Source of the DNA: G963692885 sp964657395
Lineage (GTDB): Bacteria; Acidobacteriota; Terriglobia; Terriglobales; Acidobacteriaceae
Direction: 5' to 3'
DNA: 64,000 bases
Assembly (NCBI GenBank): GCA_964657395.1
Contig: CAZZUX010000004.1
Span: forward strand, 24,627-88,626
In this document: piece by piece, positions 28,202 through 37,674 of the stretch
Layout: each line of letters opens with the position of its first letter
Numbering within the stretch: the first letter of the stretch is position 1
Notes under the pieces: model-generated
What the model was told of the DNA's origin: nothing
Seen by the model: the letters and a program-made list of their open reading frames with translations, nothing else
The model's database searches: none
Translations under genes and position numbers: made by a program

Positions 28202-29383
28202 CTACGGACGGGGAGCTGATGGTGGACCAGCCATAGATTGGGGCAAAGTCCGATTCTCGGACGCATTCATCGTGCTGACCTTCGCAAACTCCGCCGCCGC
28301 CTCTTCTCTTCGTCCGGTTGACTGATACAGCTTGGCGAGCCGCCAGTGCGCAGTCGCGTCCTTAGGATCAAGACTGATTGCCTGCTGCAATTCCTTTGCA
28401 GCCTTTTCCTTGTCACCCGCGGCAGCATAGACGATGCCTAAATCACGATGGACCATGGGGGCGACTGCATCCGCTGCAGCTGCCTTCTCGAGCTCTGGCT
28501 CCGCTTCGTCGAAGTGGTTCAGTTGCACCTCTGCATCGCCCAGGTAAGCATCCGCTTCGGTGTGCTGCGGATCGTTCAGCAACTCCTGCCTGAACTCGCT
28601 CCCTGCTTCCGTGTAATGATGTTGCGTCCACAGCAGGTAGCCCAACCCGAAATGCACATTCGCTTCTTTTGGATTGGCCGCGGCGGCTGCCTGGAAGTGC
28701 GCCATCGCGCCGGCATCATCACCTCTTTCGTCGAGTGCTTCTGCGGCCAGCATCTCTGCTTCGGCAGAGTTGGGATTGAGCGTCAGTATTTCTTTATAGG
28801 TCGCCATGACGCATTCGTATTGCTTACTCCAGAGGCAGCTGTGTGCAAGCGCGAGACGCAGCGGCAGACTGTCCGGCTGCTTGGCTGCGGCACGTTGCAG
28901 GTAGGGAATGGCGACCAGGTAATCGCCCATACCGTAATGAGCCATGCCGAGTAATAGAGTCAGACGGGCATCACCAGGATGTTGGTGCAGCTCCGCGGTA
29001 AAGGGCTGAATTGCCTGCTTGAACTGACTGGCCTTGAAATAGGCGAGACCGAGATTCATCCGGAGTCCGGGTAGCGCTGGGTTGAGTTGAAGAGCCTGCT
29101 GATAATAGGTAACAGCCTCGCCGTAGTGTTCCTGCCTCGCCTCCATCAGGCCAATGTGTGCGAGAGCTTCAGCGTTTTTCGGATCAGCGGAAGCGATTGC
29201 GCGCCATGCCTGCTCGGCTTCTGCATTCTGTCCCCCAGCTTCGAGGGCGAGAGCGTCGGCACGGGCAGGAACAGTCTGCGTGAATGCCGCAGGAGCCTGC
29301 AGAAGTATTCCGGCACAAAGCAGACCAGCAAGTGCATTGCGAACGATGCGGTTTGGTATTTTCATCAGCAAGCCAACGTACAC
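28202..29383 (-). CDS. Secreted tetratricopeptide repeat protein (paralogue of 624-1778)
   Basis: 393 residues: signal peptide (ALAGLLCAGILLQAPAAFTQ), then about nine TPR units through to residue ~370. The order of segments, including CLWSKQYECVMATYKEIL, VHFGLGYLLWTQHHYTEA and AHWRLAKLYQSTGRREEAAAEF, follows the protein at 624-1778 repeat by repeat, so the two are paralogues. The start may be the GTG at 29383 or the ATG at 29365; the latter sits directly before the signal peptide. The receptor gene upstream (29499-32987) is on the same strand, but a strong hairpin and the N-gap separate them. Probable periplasmic scaffold. Confidence 0.85.
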   Translation of the reverse strand: MYVGLLMKIPNRIVRNALAGLLCAGILLQAPAAFTQTVPARADALALEAGGQNAEAEQAWRAIASADPKNAEALAHIGLMEARQEHYGEAVTYYQQALQLNPALPGLRMNLGLAYFKASQFKQAIQPFTAELHQHPGDARLTLLLGMAHYGMGDYLVAIPYLQRAAAKQPDSLPLRLALAHSCLWSKQYECVMATYKEILTLNPNSAEAEMLAAEALDERGDDAGAMAHFQAAAAANPKEANVHFGLGYLLWTQHHYTEAGSEFRQELLNDPQHTEADAYLGDAEVQLNHFDEAEPELEKAAAADAVAPMVHRDLGIVYAAAGDKEKAAKELQQAISLDPKDATAHWRLAKLYQSTGRREEAAAEFAKVSTMNASENRTLPQSMAGPPSAPRP

Positions 29384-29440
29384 CCTGGCAGTCGAGCGAG
29401 TACATCCCTTGTTGCGGTCGGGCCTTAAGCAAAAAGAAGC

Positions 29441-29450
29441 NNNNNNNNNN
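29441..29450. other. Assembly gap (10 Ns)
   Basis: Ten undetermined bases between the TPR gene and the receptor terminator. Ten is a typical placeholder, so the true gap length is unknown. Confidence 0.95.
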
Positions 29451-29454
29451 AGAC

Positions 29455-29485
29455 GCGGCCCGGGCGATAGGTTCGCCCGGGCCGC
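29455..29485 (-). terminator. Strong hairpin, probable terminator of receptor 4
   Basis: GCGGCCCGGGCG, a 7-nt loop and its exact complement: a 12-bp all-GC stem 14 nt beyond the receptor stop. On the minus strand the T-run would be expected where the Ns begin, so the tail cannot be seen. Confidence 0.7.
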
Positions 29486-29498
29486 ATGGAGAGACAGG

Positions 29499-32400
29499 TT
29501 AGAAGGTCAACTTGCCGCCTAGCTCCATCACGCGCGGATCGTAGGTGCTGGTGACCTGGCCGAAGTTATTCGTGACCTGGCCAGCCGCGTTGGCGTTATA
29601 GCTTGCGCCGACACCGTTGAACTCTGTGTGATTGAAGGTGTTGAAGGTTTCCACACGGAACTGGAAGTGCACTCCTTCCGTGATGGCGAAGGTTTTATAC
29701 AGCGAAGTAGTAAAGTTCAAGCGGCCCGGTCCGAGAACCGAATCCTTGCCTGCGGAACCGAAACCATTCGTTGTACTGCCAGCCCAGGCTGGAAGCGGTG
29801 CCTTGAAGGCAGAAGGATCAAACCACTGCTTCTGTGTCTTCGTGTAATGCACCTTGCTTACCTTGTCAGGACGGTTGGTATAGCCGCCATCCAGGCCGAC
29901 CGGATCATAGCCAAGACCAAGCGAAGGGCCCTGGTTCTGGATGAGTGAGCCGGATTCAAATACCGCCGTACCAGCCAGTTCCCAGCCGCCGATTGCCTCG
30001 CGGGTCAGGTAGTTTGCCTGGCCGAAGACCGGCAGCTTGTAGATGTAGTTGGCATTGAAGATATGACGGCGATCGAGTGCTCCCGAACCACGGTCATATC
30101 CAACGTTGAAGGGATTGCTGACAGTCGCGAGATCATAGGTCGTGTCATCAATCTCGTGCGACCAGGTGTAGTCGACTTCGCCGCTCAGACCGTGCTTGTT
30201 CTGTGCGCGAACGCCCATCTGGAAGCTGTTGTAGCTGCCCGGCGTGGAGTTTTCTTCCTGCACAATGCCGCCATAACCCTGGTAGGTGCGGTAGATGTTG
30301 GCATTCGGAAGTGAAGAGCCTCCTGGATTCGTTCCCGAGTTGTTGCTGGAGTCGCCCGAGTTGGCGCGAACCGACAACGGTGTATTCAGCGGGAAGGTGT
30401 TGATGTTGCGCTCAATGTTCTGGTTCCACGCCTTGTTGCCCACGTATTGCGTGATCAGGATGAGCGATGGAGCGAGTTCATGCTGGATGCCCAGGCTGTA
30501 CTGCGCAACCGCCGGTGCTGGATAGTCGAGTGCCAGGTTGGTAAGGCCCTGGGCAAAGTTCGGCAAGGCTGCCGTGCTGCCCGTGACCCAGCTGGTATGT
30601 GGATTGGAGAAATACACGTTTGTCGAACCAGGATCGTTCGCGAATGGTTCGTTGGTGGCAGCGTTGTAAATATCGTTGCCCTGTAGTCTCTCGTAGAACG
30701 TGCCGAAGCCGCCACGAATGACTGTCTTGCCATTGCCGTTCAGGTCGTAAGAGAACCCGACGCGCGGCTGCCAGGTGTTGTAGTCGTTCTTCACCAGGCC
30801 TGTCGGAATCCCTTTGCCTGCCTGGCTGATGCCATTCAGATAAAAAGAGGTACCGTTGATGGTCTGGAACCCGGGGCCGCTGGCATCCAGGCTGCCATCG
30901 GCATTCCATATAGGCGCCTGTGCAGGATCATAAGCAGCCGGATTGAAGTTGGCGACCTGGTTGGCACGCTCGTACGCATGTGGAAGCGCGTCGTATCGAA
31001 CGCCCAGTTGAAGGCTCAACTTCGGTGTCACATGCCAGTTATCCATCGCGTAGAACGAGGTGGTCTGGTTGACATAGTGGCGAATCGGCAGTTGTTGATA
31101 CTGATCGAATGCAGAAGACAGACCAAGGATGAAGTCCGCCATGGAGTCGCCGGTCTGCTGGCCGAAGTAATACTGGCCACCAGGATCGCCGAAGAGCTGC
31201 TGGTTCTTGGTATAGCGGTTGTAACCAAAACCGAACTTGGTAGCGTGCTTGCCCTTGGTCCAGGAGATGTCGACCTTCGGGTCATAGTCCTGAGCAGCGT
31301 TGTGCCACGGAGCAGAACCCGGGTTTTCCTGTGTGCCATACGGCGAGCTGAAGTGCATGTTCGGAAGATTCTTGGAGCCGTTGCTGAAGAACTTGCTCAA
31401 AGCAAGAGCCGAAGGTGAATCCGCGTTGGGACTGTTGGTGATGTTGATGACGTTGCCGTCGTAGTTCATGCTGACTTCGGCAAGCAGGGTCGGCGTAATC
31501 GTGCCAGTCAGCTTGATCGCCGCACTGTTTGACGGGTTGGCAAGGGTGCTGGTGATGGTGTTGTAGCTGGCGCCCGACCACCCAAGCATCGGTGAGGAGT
31601 ACGCCTGCGTTACAGAGTCATGCAGGTAGTGGCCCAGGATCTGCCACTTGTCTGTAAGGCGGTGATCGATACGTAAGACGTCGTCGCGTACATAGATTGG
31701 CTGGTTGGCGGAACCAAGATTGTAGCCATTCGCCAGGTTTGGCTTTGGGATAACACCCGTCGCCAGATAAGCGACGGCATTCGGATCAATCAGGTTGGCC
31801 GGAATCACATTGTTGGGGAACGGCTTGCCCGGGACCAGGCCATTCGCGGCAAGCTTGGCTGCGAAAGCAGGATCAGACACCGCGCTGGGAACAAGTAGAG
31901 TTGGGCTGCTGGCAAAGGCTGGGGCAACCCAGGTCAGGTTCTGTCCGGCAGTCGGAAAATCCTGCGCTGCCAGGGTCGGGGACTGCGCTGGTGAACTGCC
32001 CTGAATGAGGCGGCGCCATTCTTCGTTCCAGAAGAAGAAGGTCCGGTCATGCTTGTTGTTGTAAACCTTCGGAATGAAGATCGGGCCACCGACGTTGCCG
32101 CCGAAGATGTTGTAGTTCAGCTTCTGTCGTGGCGTGACCGGGTCACTCTGCTTGTTGAAGTACTGGTTCGCATCGAATACCGTGTTGCGGTTGAACTCAA
32201 AAGCCTCGCCATGGAAGTGCTGTGTACCGCTCTTCAAACCAAGGCTGATCGTGGCGCCGGAAGAGATACCATAATCCGGCGGGTAGTTACTGGCAAGAGT
32301 CTCAAACTGCGCGATTGCGTCCTGCGAAGGCATAATGCTCATGCCGCCTGCACCGCCGCGGTCATCGGCTTCGCCGCCGTCAATCAGCCAGATGTTATGA

Positions 32401-32987
32401 CTCTGACGCAGACCGTTCACGCTGATCGTGAAGTTGGCTGCAACCGAGGTCGGCGTGTTGCTGTCCGGCAGGGCCGAGCTTACGCCCATGCCGAGTGCAG
32501 CCAATGCCGCAAAGTTCCGGTTCTCTGTTGCAATCTCGCTGATCTGTTCCGAATTGATCAGTGTGGAGACTACGTTCGAGTCCGTTTGTACCTGCAGCGC
32601 ATTGGCCTGCACAGTAACGGTCGTACCGACAGCACCAACGGTGAGTTTCACGTCGTTACGCAAGGTCTCTGAAACGTTGACGACAAGACCAGTGGCCTTG
32701 TAAGTCTCGAAACCGGCAGAAGTAACGGTAAGGTCGTAAGTGCCGACGTTCAAGGCAGGAAAGCTGAACAGGCCACTGGCGTTGCTGACACCGTTGGTGA
32801 CGAAGCCGGTTCCGTTCTGGGTCAGGGTAATCTGTGCGCCAGGGAGTGCTCCCCCTTTAGCGTCCACGACAGAACCCTCAATGGTAGAGTTCTGTTGCCC
32901 GTAGGCAGTGACGCAGAGTATGAGCGAGAACAGCGCGGCCAATAACTTGACATAGCGGTGCCGTCTGTACTTGATCTTATTTGGCAT
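29499..32987 (-). CDS. Oar-type TonB-dependent receptor 4
   Basis: 1162 residues. Signal peptide after a basic start (YVKLLAALFSLILCVTAYG), carboxypeptidase-regulatory-like domain (IEGSVVDAKGGALPGAQITL), plug (TENRNFAALAALGMGVSS) and a barrel ending MELGGKLTF. It aligns along its length with receptor 1 (for example FHGEAFEFNRNTVFDANQYF versus FHGSAYYFNRNEDYDANNYF), so these two are the closest pair in the window. Its promoter is at 33045-33074. Divergent from the secreted esterase gene, which may act on the same substrate. Confidence 0.93.
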   Translation of the reverse strand: MPNKIKYRRHRYVKLLAALFSLILCVTAYGQQNSTIEGSVVDAKGGALPGAQITLTQNGTGFVTNGVSNASGLFSFPALNVGTYDLTVTSAGFETYKATGLVVNVSETLRNDVKLTVGAVGTTVTVQANALQVQTDSNVVSTLINSEQISEIATENRNFAALAALGMGVSSALPDSNTPTSVAANFTISVNGLRQSHNIWLIDGGEADDRGGAGGMSIMPSQDAIAQFETLASNYPPDYGISSGATISLGLKSGTQHFHGEAFEFNRNTVFDANQYFNKQSDPVTPRQKLNYNIFGGNVGGPIFIPKVYNNKHDRTFFFWNEEWRRLIQGSSPAQSPTLAAQDFPTAGQNLTWVAPAFASSPTLLVPSAVSDPAFAAKLAANGLVPGKPFPNNVIPANLIDPNAVAYLATGVIPKPNLANGYNLGSANQPIYVRDDVLRIDHRLTDKWQILGHYLHDSVTQAYSSPMLGWSGASYNTITSTLANPSNSAAIKLTGTITPTLLAEVSMNYDGNVINITNSPNADSPSALALSKFFSNGSKNLPNMHFSSPYGTQENPGSAPWHNAAQDYDPKVDISWTKGKHATKFGFGYNRYTKNQQLFGDPGGQYYFGQQTGDSMADFILGLSSAFDQYQQLPIRHYVNQTTSFYAMDNWHVTPKLSLQLGVRYDALPHAYERANQVANFNPAAYDPAQAPIWNADGSLDASGPGFQTINGTSFYLNGISQAGKGIPTGLVKNDYNTWQPRVGFSYDLNGNGKTVIRGGFGTFYERLQGNDIYNAATNEPFANDPGSTNVYFSNPHTSWVTGSTAALPNFAQGLTNLALDYPAPAVAQYSLGIQHELAPSLILITQYVGNKAWNQNIERNINTFPLNTPLSVRANSGDSSNNSGTNPGGSSLPNANIYRTYQGYGGIVQEENSTPGSYNSFQMGVRAQNKHGLSGEVDYTWSHEIDDTTYDLATVSNPFNVGYDRGSGALDRRHIFNANYIYKLPVFGQANYLTREAIGGWELAGTAVFESGSLIQNQGPSLGLGYDPVGLDGGYTNRPDKVSKVHYTKTQKQWFDPSAFKAPLPAWAGSTTNGFGSAGKDSVLGPGRLNFTTSLYKTFAITEGVHFQFRVETFNTFNHTEFNGVGASYNANAAGQVTNNFGQVTSTYDPRVMELGGKLTF

Positions 32988-33044
32988 GCGTGTGGTGGCC
33001 TTTCAAAGGTGGTGATACAACTACATCTTTTTACTGAGGGCTAT

Positions 33045-33074
33045 GTAATAAGCCGGGCCACTTATAACTGTCAA
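33045..33074 (-). promoter_or_regulatory. Sigma-70 promoter of receptor 4
   Basis: On the minus strand TTGACA (33074-33069), an 18-bp spacer and TATTAC (33050-33045), about 58 nt upstream of the start. No copy of the CG-centred operator is present here. Confidence 0.55.
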
Positions 33075-33291
33075 CAAATTATTTTTAGTGACAAGCAACC
33101 ATTTTCGGAGACCTGACATAACATTTGGCTGGCAGGTTCCGGTATTGAACATAGTTACCAAGGCAATCGAAACCCTTAAGAGAGCGTATGGGACGGGCGG
33201 CCGACGGAATCAGCCGGCGGGCATTGCATATCCCATCACATCTAAGTGACTACAACCGACTTACCCCCTTATGGGTGGCCAGGGTAATTGC

Positions 33292-34398
33292 ATGAAACGA
33301 CAAATTCACTTCTTAAGCGTCAGCTGTCTTACATTGCTCGTGTCACTCAACATCCATGCGCAACAGTCTGCACCACCGGTGCGTGACCCGTACACGAATG
33401 GTTACGTCCATGCAACGGTCTTACCGGATGGATCGAATGCTCCGGCAGATAAAGATGGTAACTACATCCTTGGTCCCGCTCATCCCGCCGCGCTAGAAGC
33501 GCTACCTCATGAAGGAGTGCCGAAGGGTAAATTGAGTGAGTTCCTGATGAGTTCAGCCGAGAGCCGGATCTATCCCGGCATCGCGCGTGATGCCGGTACC
33601 TTTGGCATGGTCGATCCGAAAGACCCGGCCAGGCTGCTGGTGCCAACCAGTCATCCGGCACCTTATACACGCCGCGTGACGGTCTATGTTCCGAAGCAGT
33701 ATGTGGCAGGGACGGCGGCACCCTTCATCGTGGGAGCAGACGGTCCCGATGCAGACCTGTTCACGGTACTCGACAACCTGATTGCCGAACATCGGGTCCC
33801 TGCAATGATCGCCATCTCGATCGGCAACGGAAGCGGCGACGCTCAGGGCAGCGAGCGCGGCCTCGAGTATGACACCATGTCTGGTACATATGCAGAATTT
33901 GTCGAAAAGGAAGTACTGCCGCTGGTAGAGGCTCGCTACCACGTGAAGCTGAGCCGGGATCCGAATGCCAGGGCCACCATGGGCGGCAGTTCAGGAGCAT
34001 CCTGCGCGCTGATCATGGCCTGGTACCACCCGGAGTGGTATCACCGGGTACTCACCTACTCAGGTACCTACGTGAACCAGCAATGGCCCTATCGCGCGGA
34101 TGCTCCGCATGGCGCATGGGAATTTCACGAGCACCTTATTCCGAACAGCCCGGTGAAGCCGATCCGACTTTGGATGGAAGTAGGAGACCGCGACCTGCTC
34201 AATCCCAATGTGATGCGCGACAACATGCACGACTGGGTGTTGGCCAATGAGGAAATGGCGCGAGTGCTGGCTGCAAAGGGCTACCACTACCAGTTCGTCT
34301 TCGCCCGCAATGCCGGCCACACTGACCGCGCTGTCAAGCGGCAGACTCTCGGCGAGGCACTCCAGTATGTCTGGCGTGGCTATCCCGGACCAGGTTAG
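33292..34398 (+). CDS. Secreted esterase, enterochelin-esterase/feruloyl-esterase fold
   Basis: About 368 residues from the ATG at 33292, which directly precedes the signal peptide (FLSVSCLTLLVSLNIHA). The mature protein is an alpha/beta hydrolase of the Esterase (PF00756-like) family: RRVTVYVPKQY opens the fold. Ser233 lies in the elbow MGGSSGAS, an aspartate in MEVGDRDLLNP, and a histidine in NAGHTDRAVK, giving a complete triad in the right order. Family members hydrolyse feruloyl, acetyl or siderophore esters. Beside a polysaccharide-type receptor, a carbohydrate esterase is the better guess, but the substrate cannot be fixed from sequence. Confidence 0.85.
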   Translation: MKRQIHFLSVSCLTLLVSLNIHAQQSAPPVRDPYTNGYVHATVLPDGSNAPADKDGNYILGPAHPAALEALPHEGVPKGKLSEFLMSSAESRIYPGIARDAGTFGMVDPKDPARLLVPTSHPAPYTRRVTVYVPKQYVAGTAAPFIVGADGPDADLFTVLDNLIAEHRVPAMIAISIGNGSGDAQGSERGLEYDTMSGTYAEFVEKEVLPLVEARYHVKLSRDPNARATMGGSSGASCALIMAWYHPEWYHRVLTYSGTYVNQQWPYRADAPHGAWEFHEHLIPNSPVKPIRLWMEVGDRDLLNPNVMRDNMHDWVLANEEMARVLAAKGYHYQFVFARNAGHTDRAVKRQTLGEALQYVWRGYPGPG

Positions 34399-34531
34399 TC
34401 GATCACTGGCGCCATTCTTGGTCATGGGCTGTTGCGCTCGAGCGGCAGGAGAGCCGTCCTGCATTTACCCCGCCATCCTCTTGAGGAGCTATAATCCGTT
34501 CGCATCCTTCCCCCGCCTGAAGGAGTTCCGA

Positions 34532-35740
34532 ATGATCCGCAGCAGCTTCATTTCTCGCATCCTTGCCTGCCTATGCCTGCCGGCCGCATTTGCGGTCACT
34601 ATGCCCGCGCAGGAAACGCCCGAGGTCTCGTCCACCGTCAGCTCGTCACCCGTCGCCTTTGTGTATGTGGCTGCCACGTCGAAGAACAGCAGCACCAACC
34701 ACATCGAGGCTTACACAGCTGCGGCGAATGGAAAGCTGACGCTGGTACCGGGTTCGCCCTACGCAGAAGATGTGACCAATATGGCAGTGAACGGGAAATA
34801 CCTGTTCGCGTCCACGCGGAATGGGATCTACATCGACCAGTTTCTTCAGGAGCCCAGCGGCGGCATCAAGTTCTCCCGGTCAACCAACATCCAGCAGTAC
34901 AACCTGGACAACTGTGGTGCGTCGGGCGTTTTGGTCACGGACCATACTGGCAGTTCGATCTACGATCTCGAACAATATGCCGATTGCGCCAATAACGGTA
35001 TGCAGTCGTTCGCCATCGAAAAGCCGACTGGGGCATTGAAGAACCTCGGCGGCACCAATTACACCCGATACCTGAACGGCCAGATCAGCTTCACCGGCAA
35101 TAATGAATTTGCCTACACCACCACCTGCATCCCCGGCTTTCAATCCGAGTACGACGCCTTCAAACGCCTCGGCAGCGGCGCGCTGGTCTCCATCAGCCCC
35201 AATCTCCAGCTTCCCGTTCCACCTTCAAAGACTGCGTGGTGCGTAAATTACGACGCTGCCGATCCGACGAACCACGTCGCCATCACCATGCAGCCCGGCT
35301 ACATTCCCGAACAGCCTTACACCTTCAACCCAGCCGGGCCGCCGCAGATCGCCTCCTACACAGTGGACGGGGAGGGCAATCTGACCACTACCAATACCCG
35401 GAAAACCATGCCCACCACGGCTGTCGACACAGTGGTTGATATCAACATGGCGCCTTCCGGCAAACTCCTCGCCGTTGGCGGCACCAAGGGCCTGCAGCTC
35501 TTCCACTTCAACGGGGCTGCGCCGCTGACGCACTACACTGGTCTGCTGTTGAACGAAGAAGTGCAGCAGATCTTCTGGGACAATGCCAATCACCTGTACG
35601 CGCTGGGGCTGGATAAACTCTGGGTGTTCACAGCTACGCCGACCAGCGTAAGCCAGGCCCCGGGTTCGCCTTACAGCATCGGGCAGACGGTGAGCTTGAT
35701 TGTCCAGCCGAAGACAGCAAGGGCCGCCTCCGTGAAGTAA
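34532..35740 (+). CDS. Secreted beta-propeller-like protein of unknown function
   Basis: 402 residues from an ATG preceded by AAGGAG at 34520-34525, which settles the start although the frame is open from 34247. Signal peptide (ILACLCLPAAFAVTMPAQ). The mature part has repeated segments such as AFVYVAATSKNSSTNHIEAY, YTAAANGKLTLVPGSPY, SYTVDGEGNLTTTNT and APSGKLLAVGGTKGLQLFHF, resembling blades of lactonase/YncE-type seven-bladed propellers. No catalytic residues could be assigned. It follows the esterase by 133 nt on the same strand. Confidence 0.75.
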   Translation: MIRSSFISRILACLCLPAAFAVTMPAQETPEVSSTVSSSPVAFVYVAATSKNSSTNHIEAYTAAANGKLTLVPGSPYAEDVTNMAVNGKYLFASTRNGIYIDQFLQEPSGGIKFSRSTNIQQYNLDNCGASGVLVTDHTGSSIYDLEQYADCANNGMQSFAIEKPTGALKNLGGTNYTRYLNGQISFTGNNEFAYTTTCIPGFQSEYDAFKRLGSGALVSISPNLQLPVPPSKTAWCVNYDAADPTNHVAITMQPGYIPEQPYTFNPAGPPQIASYTVDGEGNLTTTNTRKTMPTTAVDTVVDINMAPSGKLLAVGGTKGLQLFHFNGAAPLTHYTGLLLNEEVQQIFWDNANHLYALGLDKLWVFTATPTSVSQAPGSPYSIGQTVSLIVQPKTARAASVK

Positions 35741-35792
35741 AGCTGCTCGCCGAGCCGCGGGTCATCCGGAGGGTACTGGTTGACCCGGCGCC

Positions 35793-36763
35793 TCAGGTCA
35801 TCAGGGAATGCGGCGCCTCATAGGCATAAGCCATGGTAAGCACCGGGCATGGAGCTTCCATCAGGATGCGGAACGCGATGTGCGTCGGAAGGTGCGTCGC
35901 GACCATGGACGATTGCCGTACGCCGAGTACCAGGAAAGCAGCATGGTGCCGGCGTGCATACTCAAGCACCGTGGCAGATACTTCACTGCCATACTCGATG
36001 GCGCAGGTTGCGGGCTGGACTTCCTCGTGCTCCGTCATGTGCTTTAAGGCGTCCGTGAGAATGCTCGGAATGACTTTCACCTGTCTCTCCGCCATGGTGC
36101 GCGGCAGCACGTGCAGGCAATGCAAAGGCAGACCGAAAGCCTGACTGAGTGCGCTCGCATAGCGTACGGCGTTGGTAGTGCTGGGATGAAAATCAGTAGC
36201 GAAGACCACGACGCCGGGTTCGTTGCGGCGTTCATCGCGGATCGCTGACGATTGCTCTCTCACCGTCAGCACCGGGCAGTGCGCCTGCCGGATGACCGCT
36301 TCTGCCGTTGAGCCAAAGGATAACCGCGCGAGGATTTCGGTGCATGAACACCGAGCACGATCAATTGGATGTCCAGCAGCTTCTGCGCTTCAAGGATGGA
36401 AGCAGCCGGACTGCCGAAGATCGCGGATGCCTGGCATGGAACGCCAAGCCGGACGCCATCGCGGCACATCCGGTCGACGCCATCCTGCGCCCTCGCGAGG
36501 GTAGTCCCGATGTCTGCAGGCATAGCAGCACCCTCGTCGGACGACCCGTTCAGTGCAAGCACGTGAAGGATTTCGAGCGTACTAGTGAAAGTCGCAGTCA
36601 GGGTTACAGCCATCTCGAAGGAGGCGGAACCTCCGGGTAGGAGGTCGGTAGCCAGCAGCAACTTGTCGAACCACGGCAGATGTCTGGCTGAGGTCTTCAG
36701 CTCAGCAGTGGCCGCCACGGTGTCGGATCTGTCTTCCGCAGGAAAGATGGAGGATTGCATCAT
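35793..36763 (-). pseudogene. Tandem-domain universal stress protein split by a frameshift
   Basis: Two overlapping frames encode one gene. The first (36763 to 36266) covers an N-terminal Usp domain (KLLLATDLLPGGSASFEMAV to QLIVLGVHAPKSSR) but then runs into a non-Usp tail. The expected continuation, RLSFGSTAEAVIRQAHCPV, is intact in the frame of the second segment (to 35793), which then carries a full second Usp domain (VVVFATDFHPSTTNAVRYAS to PCPVLTMAY). One missing nucleotide in the CGCGCGG stretch near 36324-36331 would restore a ~320-residue tandem Usp like the two neighbours. It is either a sequencing error or a real inactivating mutation. Confidence 0.8.
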
Positions 36764-36852
36764 GGCAGCTCATTGAACAACAGGATGCGGATGCAGGATG
36801 CGAGTGCGGCAAGATCCATGCCACAAATGTATTGGCAGACCGCATGACAGTC

Positions 36853-36868
36853 TGTGATGAGTATCACG
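36853..36868. promoter_or_regulatory. CRP-type site upstream of the broken usp gene
   Basis: TGTGA-N6-TCACG, nine of ten bases matching the CRP consensus TGTGA-N6-TCACA. It lies 90 nt before the usp start (36763) and just beyond the stop of the Crp/Fnr gene, so that regulator probably controls the usp gene. Confidence 0.6.
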
Positions 36869-36883
36869 GAAGCTGCAAGGATT

Positions 36884-37597
36884 TCAGACACAGAGTTCTG
36901 CCAGCCGCAAGGGAGCCAGGATGTGAAATGTCGCGCCGCGCACCTGGATGAGTTTCTCCTTTTGAAACTTACCTAAAATGCGCGTCACGGTTTCCCGGGA
37001 GGTGCCGGCGATGCTGGCCAGCTCTTCATGCGTCAATCCCATTTTGAAGTACATCTCCGAGGTGCTGCACGAGGTGGACTTGCCCCACTCGAGCAACACG
37101 CTTGCGAGCCGCGCTGCAGCAGAGCCGGAAAGAGCCAGCCGCCGCGCATCGAAAAAGGCAGTCTTGTAATCCTCGGAAAGTGTCTTGGCCGCATGCATAC
37201 TGGCTTCGCCAAAACGCTCGAGGAAGCTGATAAATTCGGCTGCACGGATCTTCTTAACCATCGTGTGCTCGAGCGTCTCTGCCGTTACCTCAAGACTGGT
37301 GCCGGAGACGACTGCTCCCAGGCCCAGAACATCGCCGGGTCGAGCGATACGCAGGATCAGAGTCCTGCCCTCGCGCGAACTGCATGAGAGTTTTACCTGG
37401 CCGCTGCAGATGACGAAAACACCGTCTGCTCGCTCGCTCTCCTCAAAGAGGATCGCCCCTGCAGGCAGCTGGATCTGCATGCCGATGGCGTCGAACGCTG
37501 CGAGTGCCTCGGTGCCCAGATTGCAGAAGAGCCTCTCGCTGCGGTATGCACATTTTTCGCAGCTGCTTTGCTGCAGCTTTGTAGTGGATGCGAGCAT
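36884..37597 (-). CDS. Crp/Fnr-family regulator with N-terminal cysteine cluster
   Basis: 237 residues. The N-terminus has SCEKCAYRSERLFC (Cys13, Cys16, Cys25), reminiscent of the FNR iron-sulphur region. A cyclic-nucleotide-type beta-roll follows at about 30-130 (LPAGAILFEESERADGVFVI), then a dimerisation helix and a winged helix at about 190-230 (LTHEELASIAGTSRETVTRILGKF). The recognition helix contains RETVTR, the CRP-type arrangement that reads TGTGA half-sites, not the E-x-x-SR of FNR. The beta-roll lacks the ERSA-type cAMP pocket, so cAMP is unlikely; redox or oxygen sensing is the better guess. A perfect TGTGA-N6-TCACA lies upstream of its own start and another before the neighbouring usp gene. 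Confidence 0.85.
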   Translation of the reverse strand: MLASTTKLQQSSCEKCAYRSERLFCNLGTEALAAFDAIGMQIQLPAGAILFEESERADGVFVICSGQVKLSCSSREGRTLILRIARPGDVLGLGAVVSGTSLEVTAETLEHTMVKKIRAAEFISFLERFGEASMHAAKTLSEDYKTAFFDARRLALSGSAAARLASVLLEWGKSTSCSTSEMYFKMGLTHEELASIAGTSRETVTRILGKFQKEKLIQVRGATFHILAPLRLAELCV

Positions 37598-37674
37598 CCG
37601 GACACCATCCAGCCCGGTGCCTGTTGAGCCATGGCTTCCGGGAGTGTCACCACACTAAGTTCGCCCTGAACTTG

